NCBI GenBank assembly: GCA_900766825.1
Contig: CAAFWU010000061.1
Span: forward strand, 1-19,085
DNA from: Bacteroidales bacterium
GTDB taxonomy: Bacteria; Bacteroidota; Bacteroidia; Bacteroidales; Marinilabiliaceae
Direction of reading: 5' to 3'
DNA length: 19,085 nt
Positions 12,294 to 19,085 of the stretch are shown piece after piece (the first letter of the stretch is position 1; each line of letters opens with the position of its first letter). The position numbers and the translations under genes are program-made. The notes beneath the pieces were generated by a model. That model did no database searches. It was given only the letters and a program-made list of their open reading frames with translations, and was not told where the DNA came from.

Positions 12294-15212
12294 TTACATT
12301 GGACCACCAGGGCCACCGCCAGGACCGCCCATAGGTCCCCCCTCGCGGCGTCCGCCCATGGGGGGCATGGGACCACGGGGACCGTCGGATTGCTTGGCGT
12401 TTTGGTTGCCGATGTTCTTGAATTTATAGGTGAAGGTGAGCATGGCGTAGCGACGGAGAACGTCCTGCTGACTGGTTTGGACATAGGCGTCTTGAATGGA
12501 GCGGCTGGTGCTCTCGGCGTTGTTCAAGATGTCGTTGACACGCAGACGGAGCTCGGCACGGCGATCCTTGAGTAGCTTGGCACCGAGGGCGGCGTTCCAC
12601 GAGAGGTAGTTGACGTCGTAGTCCTCGCCCATGCCGTGGGTATAGTTGTGATTGAGGGCCGTGTTGAAGACCAATCGCTGATTGATAAAGAGACAGTTGA
12701 GGTCGGCACGCACGGTGTGGTTGTAGTAGTTGTAGTTGTTGGCAGCTGTCTGGGTGCTCTTGACGATGTTATAGTTGGCATCGTAGCCCACGTTGAAGTC
12801 TATGTTCTCGCTAAAGGAGCTACCAATGTTCAGACCTCCGCTGAGGGCGTAGGTTTTGTTGGTCACCTCCTTATAGTTGTATTGCGATGGCTTCTTCTGC
12901 AGGTTGGCACCGAGGTTGAGGCTAACATTGCTGCCAAGCCACTTGACGGGCGACGAGAGGGTGATGTTAAAGCTGGCCGAAATGAAACCGTCCATGTTGA
13001 TGGGCTTGGATAGCTGGGTTCCCTTGGGCAGGATGATGCCGTTGTCGATGAGGGAGTCCTGAGTGGCAATCATGCTGGCGGTGGATATGTAGTCCTTGGT
13101 AACCTGAACGTTAGCCATCATGAAGAGGAAACGGCTGGTTTCCATATTGTTGAAGGCGGCAAAGAGCCTAACGTTGTGTGTGGTGCTCTGATCGAGATCC
13201 TGATTACCAGCAGAGTATTTGCGCACGTTGCTTACGTCCACCACATTCTGCAACTGGGTGATGGAGGGGGCTTTGGAACTGGTGCGATAGGTGAGACGTA
13301 GGTTGACAGCCTTGTCCTTATTAACCCTTAGTTCGGCACTGGGCATTATGCTGCTGAAGGTTTTGTGGGTCTCAAAGGAGTAGGGGTACGTTTGGTCGCC
13401 ATCGAGGGTTGAGTGCTGAAAATCAAGGCCTACGGTGGCATTGAAGAGCCTGTCTTTGAAGAAGTTGAGACCTACGCCAGCACGATGGATAAGATACTCG
13501 CTCTCTTTGAGGTTGCTCAGTAGGGAGGAGAAGCGATAGTTGCTGAACTCGGTCAGGTCCACAAGGCTGGTTGCTGTGGTGTTCACACTGTCGGCATTCA
13601 CCATCTTGTCTCCTTTGCTGTAGGAGTAGGAGGGGTTGTAGTTGACCTGCAGAGCCAGATGATCGCCAAAGGGTTCGGTATACATCAGTTTGGCGCTTAC
13701 CGAACTGCTGCGACTCTCGTTGGTGGTGAGCTGACTGGTGAAGAGCGACTGCTGCTCGGTACCGAGGTCGGACTGACCGCTTTGGGCATCGGCATCGGAG
13801 TCGGAGTTGTTGGCAGAGCCATCGACACTGAGAGAAATGGTGCGGCGGGGCAGCGAGAACTTATGGCGCCACGTTAGGCTCATGCCGAGGCTGTAGCCCG
13901 TGGTCTCGCTCTCGTCCTTCTGCTGGGTGAGTTTATAGGGTATGCTGTCGAGGGCATCGGTGCCAGTGTCGGTGCTGTTGCCATCGTAGCCTTGCCAGCT
14001 CCATTGGGGACGGAAGATGAGGCTGTTGTTCTCATTTATGGTCCAGCGGAGGCGCAGGTTGACACGGTGGTTGCGGTTGTGGCTTCGGCTCTCGCTCTCG
14101 CTGTTGTAGGTTCGGAGCGAGTCCTCCTCATTGTCGCGAAAATACTCTTGGGCGCTGGAGCTGTTGTTGCGGTTCTTATTGTAGTTATAGAAATAGCTGG
14201 CCTCGACACGCAGTTTTTTATCGCGCTCGAAGTTATAGTTGAAACCAATGGCACTGGTGGTGTTGATGCCACCTCGCGAGCCACCCATGCCGCGCATGCT
14301 GCGTCCGCCACCGTTGGACATGGCACCCGTGACGTCGTCGAACGAGAAGTTTTGCTGGTTGATGTTGTTGCTCATGCCAATGAGGGAGAAGCGATGTTCA
14401 CCCACAAAGCAGTTGAGGTTACCACCGCCCTCGTAGTGTTCGTCGGTGCCGTAGCCACCATAGAGACGGCCAAAGAAGCCCTTCTTGATGCCCATCTTGG
14501 TGAGGATGTTGATGGTTCGCTCCTCGTTGCCATCCGAGAAACCAGTGAATTCGCTTTGGTCGCTCTGTTTGTCGTAGACCTCAATTTTGTCCACCATGTT
14601 GGCGTCGATGTTTTTGAGGGCCAACATGGGGTCGGAGCCGAAGAACTCTTTGCCATCCACCAACACCTTTTTCACTGTCTCGCCACCGTGGGTCACCGAG
14701 CCATCTTTCACCTGCATGCCGGGCACTTTCTTGAGCAGATCTTCGGTTGTGGCATCGGGGTTGACTTTGAAGGCCGCAGCATTGAATACCGTGGTGTCGC
14801 CCCTCTGCTCCTGACGAACCATGGTGCCCACGGCCTTAACCTCCTCAATCTCGAGATCTTCGGCTTTGAGGCGTATGGTGCCCAGATTCTGTTCGGGGGT
14901 TTCGGACTTTAGGGTTAGCTTCTTCTCGTAGTTGGCGTAACCCACAAAGACAATCTTGAGGTCGTAGGTGCCTGGGCGTAGGTTGACAATGGAGAACTGA
15001 CCGTTGGCATCGGTGCCTTGAGCCTGAGGTTTGCCACCATTGGTGGGTGTGACAAAGGCTGTGGCGCCAATGAGAGGCTGACGGTCGCGAGAGTCAACGA
15101 CCTTGCCCGAGACCTTAATTCCCGATGATTTGGTTTGCGCTGTGGTATACGCTGCGGAGGCTAACATCATGACAACTGTCATGAGCCAGATGAGTACGAG
15201 ATGATGTTTCAT
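12294..15212 (-). CDS. Outer-membrane beta-barrel protein (CarboxypepD-like domain, plug, TonB-receptor-type barrel)
   Basis: 972 aa. Signal peptide 1 to about 25 (hydrophobic core, cleavage after an A-x-A-type site near TTAQ). Residues about 34-115 form a carboxypeptidase-regulatory-like domain (VSGKVVDSRDRQPLIGATAFV, then GTYDLKIVFVGYANYEK). A plug-like domain follows (about 125-240: TTEDLLKKVPGMQVKDG, VLVDGKEFFGSDPMLALKNI, VDKIEVYDKQ), then a long barrel to about 930. This is the outer membrane beta-barrel family (OMP_b-brl_3) layout, related to TonB-dependent receptors; ligand unknown, and no SusD partner is adjacent. Oddities: a Gly/Arg/Met-rich loop in the barrel near 299-315 and a Gly/Pro/Met-rich tail (about 935-972) after the last predicted strand. 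Start ATG at 15212 gives the signal peptide directly. It is 257 bp downstream of the Omp85-like gene, same strand; co-transcription is uncertain. Confidence 0.92.
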   Translation of the reverse strand: MKHHLVLIWLMTVVMMLASAAYTTAQTKSSGIKVSGKVVDSRDRQPLIGATAFVTPTNGGKPQAQGTDANGQFSIVNLRPGTYDLKIVFVGYANYEKKLTLKSETPEQNLGTIRLKAEDLEIEEVKAVGTMVRQEQRGDTTVFNAAAFKVNPDATTEDLLKKVPGMQVKDGSVTHGGETVKKVLVDGKEFFGSDPMLALKNIDANMVDKIEVYDKQSDQSEFTGFSDGNEERTINILTKMGIKKGFFGRLYGGYGTDEHYEGGGNLNCFVGEHRFSLIGMSNNINQQNFSFDDVTGAMSNGGGRSMRGMGGSRGGINTTSAIGFNYNFERDKKLRVEASYFYNYNKNRNNSSSAQEYFRDNEEDSLRTYNSESESRSHNRNHRVNLRLRWTINENNSLIFRPQWSWQGYDGNSTDTGTDALDSIPYKLTQQKDESETTGYSLGMSLTWRHKFSLPRRTISLSVDGSANNSDSDADAQSGQSDLGTEQQSLFTSQLTTNESRSSSVSAKLMYTEPFGDHLALQVNYNPSYSYSKGDKMVNADSVNTTATSLVDLTEFSNYRFSSLLSNLKESEYLIHRAGVGLNFFKDRLFNATVGLDFQHSTLDGDQTYPYSFETHKTFSSIMPSAELRVNKDKAVNLRLTYRTSSKAPSITQLQNVVDVSNVRKYSAGNQDLDQSTTHNVRLFAAFNNMETSRFLFMMANVQVTKDYISTASMIATQDSLIDNGIILPKGTQLSKPINMDGFISASFNITLSSPVKWLGSNVSLNLGANLQKKPSQYNYKEVTNKTYALSGGLNIGSSFSENIDFNVGYDANYNIVKSTQTAANNYNYYNHTVRADLNCLFINQRLVFNTALNHNYTHGMGEDYDVNYLSWNAALGAKLLKDRRAELRLRVNDILNNAESTSRSIQDAYVQTSQQDVLRRYAMLTFTYKFKNIGNQNAKQSDGPRGPMPPMGGRREGGPMGGPGGGPGGPM

Positions 15213-15352
15213 TTAAAATCCTTACACAGTGAAGGTTAGGATGCCTTAGCTTAACCCGATTGATTTTACAAAAAGCCGAACAGAGAGTATAAGTTGAGTT
15301 TCTTTACAGTATCGGCGGCTGAGATCCAGCCATAGACCATGTGACAAGCGAC

Positions 15353-15456
15353 GTCAATAGCGGAACTGCAATGCTAAGATAGTCAATTGACACAAGACAC
15401 AAGTGGATTATTCGACCAAATGGGTTAAAATATAGATTAGTAGGTCAAAAAATGAC
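15353..15456. promoter_or_regulatory. Cluster of GTCA half-sites between two outer-membrane genes
   Basis: GTCAAT at 15353-15358, the perfect 10-bp palindrome GTCAATTGAC at 15382-15391, and GTCA-N5-TGAC at 15444-15456. They lie downstream of the Omp85 gene and upstream of the beta-barrel gene, 140-245 bp from its ATG. Could be an operator or chance; no promoter of the TAnnTTTG type was found in this gap. Confidence 0.2.
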
Positions 15457-15469
15457 ACGAACGCCCGCA

Positions 15470-18016
15470 TTAGAAAGGATAGCCAATGGCAAAGTTCCAA
15501 GCAATGTCCTGACCATTGAAGCGGTTTTTAACAACCCACTTGTTGCCATCGGCAGCTGGGTCGTGGAGTTTATAGGCGGCGTCGACACGGAAAACGAAGT
15601 AGTCGAAGTTGAGCCTTATGCCCAAACCAGCACCCAAGGCAATTTGTTTGTAGAAAGTGGGGGAGATGACGGCATCGGGGTCGTTATAGCTGCGGTTGAG
15701 AGCCCAGATGTTGCCCGCATCGGCAAAAACAGCGCCTTCGAAGATGGAGAAGATCTTGAAACGATATTCGGCATTAGCCTCGAGACGGATGTCGCTTATC
15801 TGGTTGTGGTAGCGGAGGTTAGGGTCGGCTTTCTGAGAGCCAGGGCCCAAGCCTCGCACAGCCCAAGCGCGGATGGAGTTGGGGCCGCCAACAAAGTAGC
15901 TCTTCTCGAAGGGCATCATGACCGAGTTGCCATAGGGCACGCCAATGCCCGCAAAGAAGCGGACGGCCATCTGGTTGCCCACGGGGTCGAGAGCCATGTA
16001 GCGGAACTCTGTCTCGGCCTTGACATATTGGGCAAAGCGTATGTTCCAGATCTGCTTAAACTCCTCGTCGGCACTCTTGTGTTTGGTTACCAGATTGAGG
16101 AAGTTGCCCGCCGTCTCAGCTGCAAAGCGCACAAAGACTCCGCTTTGGTTGCGGCGCACACGCTGCTGGTTGTAGGTAAAGAGGTAGCCGAGCGACATGA
16201 TGAAGTGGTCGGTATAGGCATACTGAAGATAGGTGCCGCTGATATAGTCGCGAAAGTTGTCCGATATGGTGGGAATGCTAACGATGTTGAACTCGATGGG
16301 GGTGATGGTATGCTGGGCATAGGAGGAGGCCAACCAGTTGTAGGACATGCGTGCGGCCACCACGGTGCGGGTGAACTCGGGTCGGCGCTGGCGGTCGTAG
16401 GAGGCCACGATGGTTGTGCTGGGCGAGTGGCGTTTGAACATGTGGAGCGAGGCGTTGGGCAGCACCATGAAGGGGAGGTTGAGTGAGACCTCGATGCCTG
16501 TTTCGAGGGTATAGAAATCCTCCTTGCCATCCTGAGCGCTCTGACGTTGGGTGGCCAGACGACCTTTGACGGTGAGGGTCTCGGCTCCGCGAAAGATGTT
16601 GTTGTGACCGTAGCGGATGCTGATGGCCGCACCCAGATTGCCGCTGGAGTTGGTGCCCTCTACGTCGAAGCCGAAGTTCTGCATTTTGTTGGTGGCCAGA
16701 ATGCCCACGCAGGCCAGGTGCTGGAGACCGTCGGACTGAGCGGCGGTGCCCGAACCTAACGCTGTGCCCTGAGTGCCACTGGCGGAGGTTAAGACGCTGT
16801 CGGTTCCCAGAGCTGTGGAGTCAGCAAGGGCACGATTGGCATTGGGGCTGAGCGTGCTTTGGGGCTCCACCTCGGTAAAGTGGAAGTTGGCTCGACGGAA
16901 GGCGCTGAGTTTGGTGAAACGGGAGCGTGTCATCTCGACGTCGGAGAGCGAATAGGTCTGCCCTGGGCGGATGAAGCACGAGTGGTTGAGGGTTGAGGAG
17001 CGGAAGAGTGACTTGCCACGCATGGTGCGGCCGCTGTTGGCATAGTAGGCCACAAGGAGGGCGGAGTCGGCAGGCTCGAAACGGAGTTGCGCGGAGTCGG
17101 GTATCTCGCGTTTGGCACCCGTCCCGGTATCGTCGACCAGAAGGGTTACGTGGTCGATGACTGCCTTGCGGTGGGGCATCATGGTGGCGTTGTCGGCACC
17201 GCCCATGACGTTGACAACCACCAGACTGTCTCGCACGGCATGGTCCAGACCCGAGCTGTCGGCCACGAAATAGACGTAGTCTTTGCCGAAGGAGTAGAAG
17301 CCTCGGTCCTGCAGACGTTTGGTGATGCGCTCGCGCTCGGCATCGTGGACATTGGAGTCGAAGGGGGCCCCGACTTTGAGGAGCGAGTTGGCGGTGTCGG
17401 CCAAGATGAGGTCGCCAACCTCGCCTTTGGGCACGGAGTAGGAGAGGCTGGCTATGGAATAGATGCGACCAGCGTCGACACGGTAGGTCACCTCGCAACG
17501 TTTGGTGTCGGTAACCACCATGGTGTCAGATACTTGGGCATCGTAGTAGCCCTTGGAGATCATGTAGAGCAACAGCTGGTTGACGCTTTTCTGGGCCAGT
17601 GTGGAGTCGTAGCAGACGGGTTCGGAGCCAATGTGACGGAGCCATTCGTTGAAGCGCCTCTCGCTTCGGCCCGAGAGGGAGTAGACGCCAAGGCCCACGC
17701 GCCAGAGGTGTAGAAAACGGGTGTTGGGCTGCTGGCGGACGTAGCCTTCGAGTTCGTCGGAGGAGACGGTGCCCATGTCGCCTTCGATGTGCACACGGTC
17801 CAAGAGATGGCCATCGTCGGGCACATATTTGGTGAGGCTACAGGACTGAAACAGAAGGGTTAAGAGTGGAAGGAGGATTAGAGTTAAAGAGCGAACAGAT
17901 GCCCCAAGAGACCTACGTTTGGCCGCACGCACTCCCAAAACATAAGGCACAGTTTGCCCGCAGCACCTGATGTGCCGAGGCTGCGCGGTGAGTTGATGTG
18001 GACTTACGTTAGGCAT
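15470..18016 (-). CDS. BamA/TamA-like Omp85-family outer-membrane protein, probable lipoprotein
   Basis: 848 aa from the ATG at 18016. A hydrophobic segment (about 44-56) ends in FQSCS with Cys59, followed by LTKYVPDDGHLLDRV, the N-terminus typical of Bacteroidales BamA/TamA-like lipoproteins. POTRA-like repeats lie between about 65 and 330; the C-terminal barrel includes FVGGPNSIRAWAVRGLGPG (about 704-726), the loop-6 VRG motif of Omp85 proteins, and ends in aromatic GYPF, a beta-signal-like terminus. The role is inferred as outer-membrane protein or lipid assembly. The start is uncertain: an ATG at 18073 is in frame but lies upstream of the predicted transcript start (-7 element 18082-18075), and a GTG at 17932 would give a compact 31-residue lipoprotein signal. 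A Ser/Ala/Thr-rich insert (about 395-430) sits before the barrel. trmH-type gene diverges upstream. Confidence 0.9.
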   Translation of the reverse strand: MPNVSPHQLTAQPRHIRCCGQTVPYVLGVRAAKRRSLGASVRSLTLILLPLLTLLFQSCSLTKYVPDDGHLLDRVHIEGDMGTVSSDELEGYVRQQPNTRFLHLWRVGLGVYSLSGRSERRFNEWLRHIGSEPVCYDSTLAQKSVNQLLLYMISKGYYDAQVSDTMVVTDTKRCEVTYRVDAGRIYSIASLSYSVPKGEVGDLILADTANSLLKVGAPFDSNVHDAERERITKRLQDRGFYSFGKDYVYFVADSSGLDHAVRDSLVVVNVMGGADNATMMPHRKAVIDHVTLLVDDTGTGAKREIPDSAQLRFEPADSALLVAYYANSGRTMRGKSLFRSSTLNHSCFIRPGQTYSLSDVEMTRSRFTKLSAFRRANFHFTEVEPQSTLSPNANRALADSTALGTDSVLTSASGTQGTALGSGTAAQSDGLQHLACVGILATNKMQNFGFDVEGTNSSGNLGAAISIRYGHNNIFRGAETLTVKGRLATQRQSAQDGKEDFYTLETGIEVSLNLPFMVLPNASLHMFKRHSPSTTIVASYDRQRRPEFTRTVVAARMSYNWLASSYAQHTITPIEFNIVSIPTISDNFRDYISGTYLQYAYTDHFIMSLGYLFTYNQQRVRRNQSGVFVRFAAETAGNFLNLVTKHKSADEEFKQIWNIRFAQYVKAETEFRYMALDPVGNQMAVRFFAGIGVPYGNSVMMPFEKSYFVGGPNSIRAWAVRGLGPGSQKADPNLRYHNQISDIRLEANAEYRFKIFSIFEGAVFADAGNIWALNRSYNDPDAVISPTFYKQIALGAGLGIRLNFDYFVFRVDAAYKLHDPAADGNKWVVKNRFNGQDIAWNFAIGYPF

Positions 18017-18074
18017 TTGGCAAAGGGTGAGGCTCAGGACTCGGCAAAGGAGCGAGCCGTGGGGAACGAACACG

Positions 18075-18082
18075 CAAAATTA
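18075..18082 (-). promoter_or_regulatory. -7 promoter element for the Omp85-like gene
   Basis: TAATTTTG on the minus strand exactly fits TAnnTTTG. The transcript would begin near 18068, so the ATG at 18073 would not be included; this favours the start at 18016 or the GTG at 17932. Confidence 0.45.
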
Positions 18083-18091
18083 TTGCTTTTT

Positions 18092-18123
18092 GTTGTGGTT
18101 TGGTTAACAAGGCAGTAACTTAG
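18092..18123 (+). promoter_or_regulatory. Possible promoter for the RNA methyltransferase gene
   Basis: GTTG (18092-18095), a 20-bp spacer, then TAACTTAG (18116-18123), one mismatch from TAnnTTTG. It would give a leader of about 20 nt before the ATG at 18150. Confidence 0.35.
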
Positions 18124-18149
18124 TGGGTCGAAAGCAAAAAAAGATTTAA

Positions 18150-18938
18150 ATGATAAGCCAGAATAAACGTAAGATGCTGCGCCTGCTGGAGCAGAAGAAA
18201 CGCCGCGATGCAGAGGGACTTTTTGTGGCCGAGGGTCGCAAGACTGTGGGTGACTTGCTCCGAGGTGGGCTGACGTGCACCTACTTGGCGGGCACTGCCG
18301 AGCGACTGGGCGAGTTGGAGGCTGAGTTGAGAGGTGGGCGCACCGAGGTGGCAGAAGCTTCGGCCGAGGAGTTGGCGGAGGTGTCGGCTCTGCAGACGCG
18401 TAGCGAACTGATTGGCATATTTCGGAAGCCCGAGATGGAGGAGCCCGTGGCTTCGGCCGATGAGTTGATTTTGGCTTTGGACGAGATACAGGACCCTGGC
18501 AATCTGGGCACTATAATACGCACGGCGGATTGGTTTGGCATACGGACCATGGTATGCTCAACACGTTGTGCAGATGCCTATGGCCCCAAGGCTGTGCAGG
18601 CCACAATGGGAGCACTGAGCCGCGTGAGGGTTCACTACACCAATCTGGGTCGATGGTTGGAGCGCAACGGCACCGAGTGGCACGCTCCTGTGATGGGGAC
18701 CTATTTGGATGGGGAGGATATGTATCGGACAGCGTTGCCCACGGGGGGCGTGGTGCTGATGGGTAACGAGGGGCATGGTATAGACCCTACGTTGGCTCCT
18801 TATGTGACGCATAAGTTGCTGATTCCTAGCTACCCTATGGGGTCGACCACTAGTGAGTCGCTGAATGTTAGCACGGCGACGGCGGTGGTGGTTAGTGAGC
18901 TTAGGAGGAGGAGGGTTGTGGGGGTAATTATCAATTAA
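18150..18938 (+). CDS. SpoU/TrmH-family RNA 2'-O-methyltransferase
   Basis: 262 aa. SAM-dependent SPOUT-class methyltransferase that modifies ribose 2'-OH in rRNA or tRNA. An N-terminal substrate-binding-like domain (1 to about 97: KRKMLRLLEQKKRRDAEGLFVAEG, RSELIGIFRKPE) precedes the knotted catalytic domain. Three family motifs are intact: motif 1 DPGNLGTIIRTADWFG (115-130) with N118 and the catalytic-type R124; motif 2 VLMGNEGHGI (202-211); motif 3 IPSYPMGSTTSESLNVSTATA (225-245, with S235-E-S-L-N-V). The target nucleotide cannot be inferred; E. coli relatives include RlmB and TrmH. It is divergent from the Omp85-like gene. The Arg-rich end (LRRRRVVGVIIN) looks native. A transposase-like fragment begins within a few bases of its stop. 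Confidence 0.93.
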   Translation: MISQNKRKMLRLLEQKKRRDAEGLFVAEGRKTVGDLLRGGLTCTYLAGTAERLGELEAELRGGRTEVAEASAEELAEVSALQTRSELIGIFRKPEMEEPVASADELILALDEIQDPGNLGTIIRTADWFGIRTMVCSTRCADAYGPKAVQATMGALSRVRVHYTNLGRWLERNGTEWHAPVMGTYLDGEDMYRTALPTGGVVLMGNEGHGIDPTLAPYVTHKLLIPSYPMGSTTSESLNVSTATAVVVSELRRRRVVGVIIN

Positions 18939-18940
18939 TA

Positions 18941-19085
18941 CAGTCATCTCTATTCAGAAAAACACAGAAGAGCCCCAAACCCATTTCAACAACAAAACAA
19001 GCTGAGAGTGCTGATACACAAGAAGTCAAGGATTTAAAGGCTCGTATCAAGCAATTAGAGAAAGCCTTACACGATTCTGAGGTTA
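18941..19085 (+). mobile_element. Probable IS transposase fragment (OrfA-like coiled coil), cut by the window edge
   Basis: An open plus-strand frame runs from about 18941 to the edge with no ATG. It reads as a Lys/Ser/Thr-rich linker followed by a heptad-like stretch, DLKARIKQLEKALHDSEV, of the kind found at the C-terminus of IS3-type OrfA proteins in Bacteroidota (an ELKxRIKxLEKxL pattern before the frame into OrfB). The helix-turn-helix part that should precede it is missing and trmH-type coding sequence is in its place, so this may be a 5'-truncated insertion remnant. No terminal inverted repeat can be identified. Any other coiled-coil protein could look similar over this length. Confidence 0.4.

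Noticed and set aside
1..19085. tRNA or rRNA genes
   Set aside because: No cloverleaf-like or rRNA-like sequence was noticed in the gaps on reading; a covariance-model search would be needed to exclude small RNAs fully.

Overview
The window looks like chromosomal DNA from a Bacteroidota species, most likely order Bacteroidales. Support comes from the short-form AMP nucleosidase, a large CarboxypepD-reg/plug/beta-barrel outer-membrane protein, an Omp85-family protein with a lipoprotein-like N-terminus, and putative promoters of the Bacteroides type (TAnnTTTG at -7, TTTG/TTG about 20 bp upstream) placed just before several genes. The genus cannot be fixed from the sequence alone; Prevotellaceae or Porphyromonadaceae would fit.

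Layout. 1-1830: two tandem minus-strand copies of an AAA-ATPase-like/PD-(D/E)XK gene. Only the first 28 codons of the downstream copy are inside the window, and they sit in a 120-bp block repeated almost perfectly at the start of the complete copy. 1860-3080: two intact DUF805 membrane-protein genes and a third DUF805 gene that has lost its N-terminal half and abuts the gpmA stop codon; two strong minus-strand terminators punctuate this stretch. 3305-4057: gpmA (glycolysis), preceded by a degenerate 12-bp tandem repeat. 4343-7024: mutS. From 7256 on the plus strand: amn (AMP nucleosidase) and holA (DNA polymerase III delta), a probable two-gene unit divergent from mutS. 9229-9423: a small Cse60-like protein with its own promoter and terminator. 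9682-10653, minus strand: a BASS-family transporter. 10906-11648, plus strand: an AT-rich pair encoding a small two-helix membrane protein and a C-terminally anchored J-domain protein. 11649-12293: the only gene-free stretch over 300 bases; it holds five miniature GC-rich hairpins, a terminator-like hairpin, a pyrimidine-rich repeat tract and a second terminator-like hairpin. 12294-15212 and 15470-18016, minus strand: a large beta-barrel outer-membrane protein and an Omp85/BamA-like protein. 18150-18938, plus strand: a SpoU-family RNA methyltransferase. The last ~145 bases look like part of an IS transposase coiled coil.

Most of the window is housekeeping (glycolysis, mismatch repair, replication clamp loading, purine salvage, envelope biogenesis, RNA modification). 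The accessory and more unusual material is at the left edge (AAA-ATPase pair, DUF805 cluster), in the 10.8-12.2 kb region (J-domain pair, hairpin array, decayed repeat tract) and at the right edge (IS fragment). I did not find a convincing, complete new multi-gene system. The best leads are the 5'-identical ATPase pair, the DUF805 deletion scar next to gpmA, and the membrane J-protein pair.
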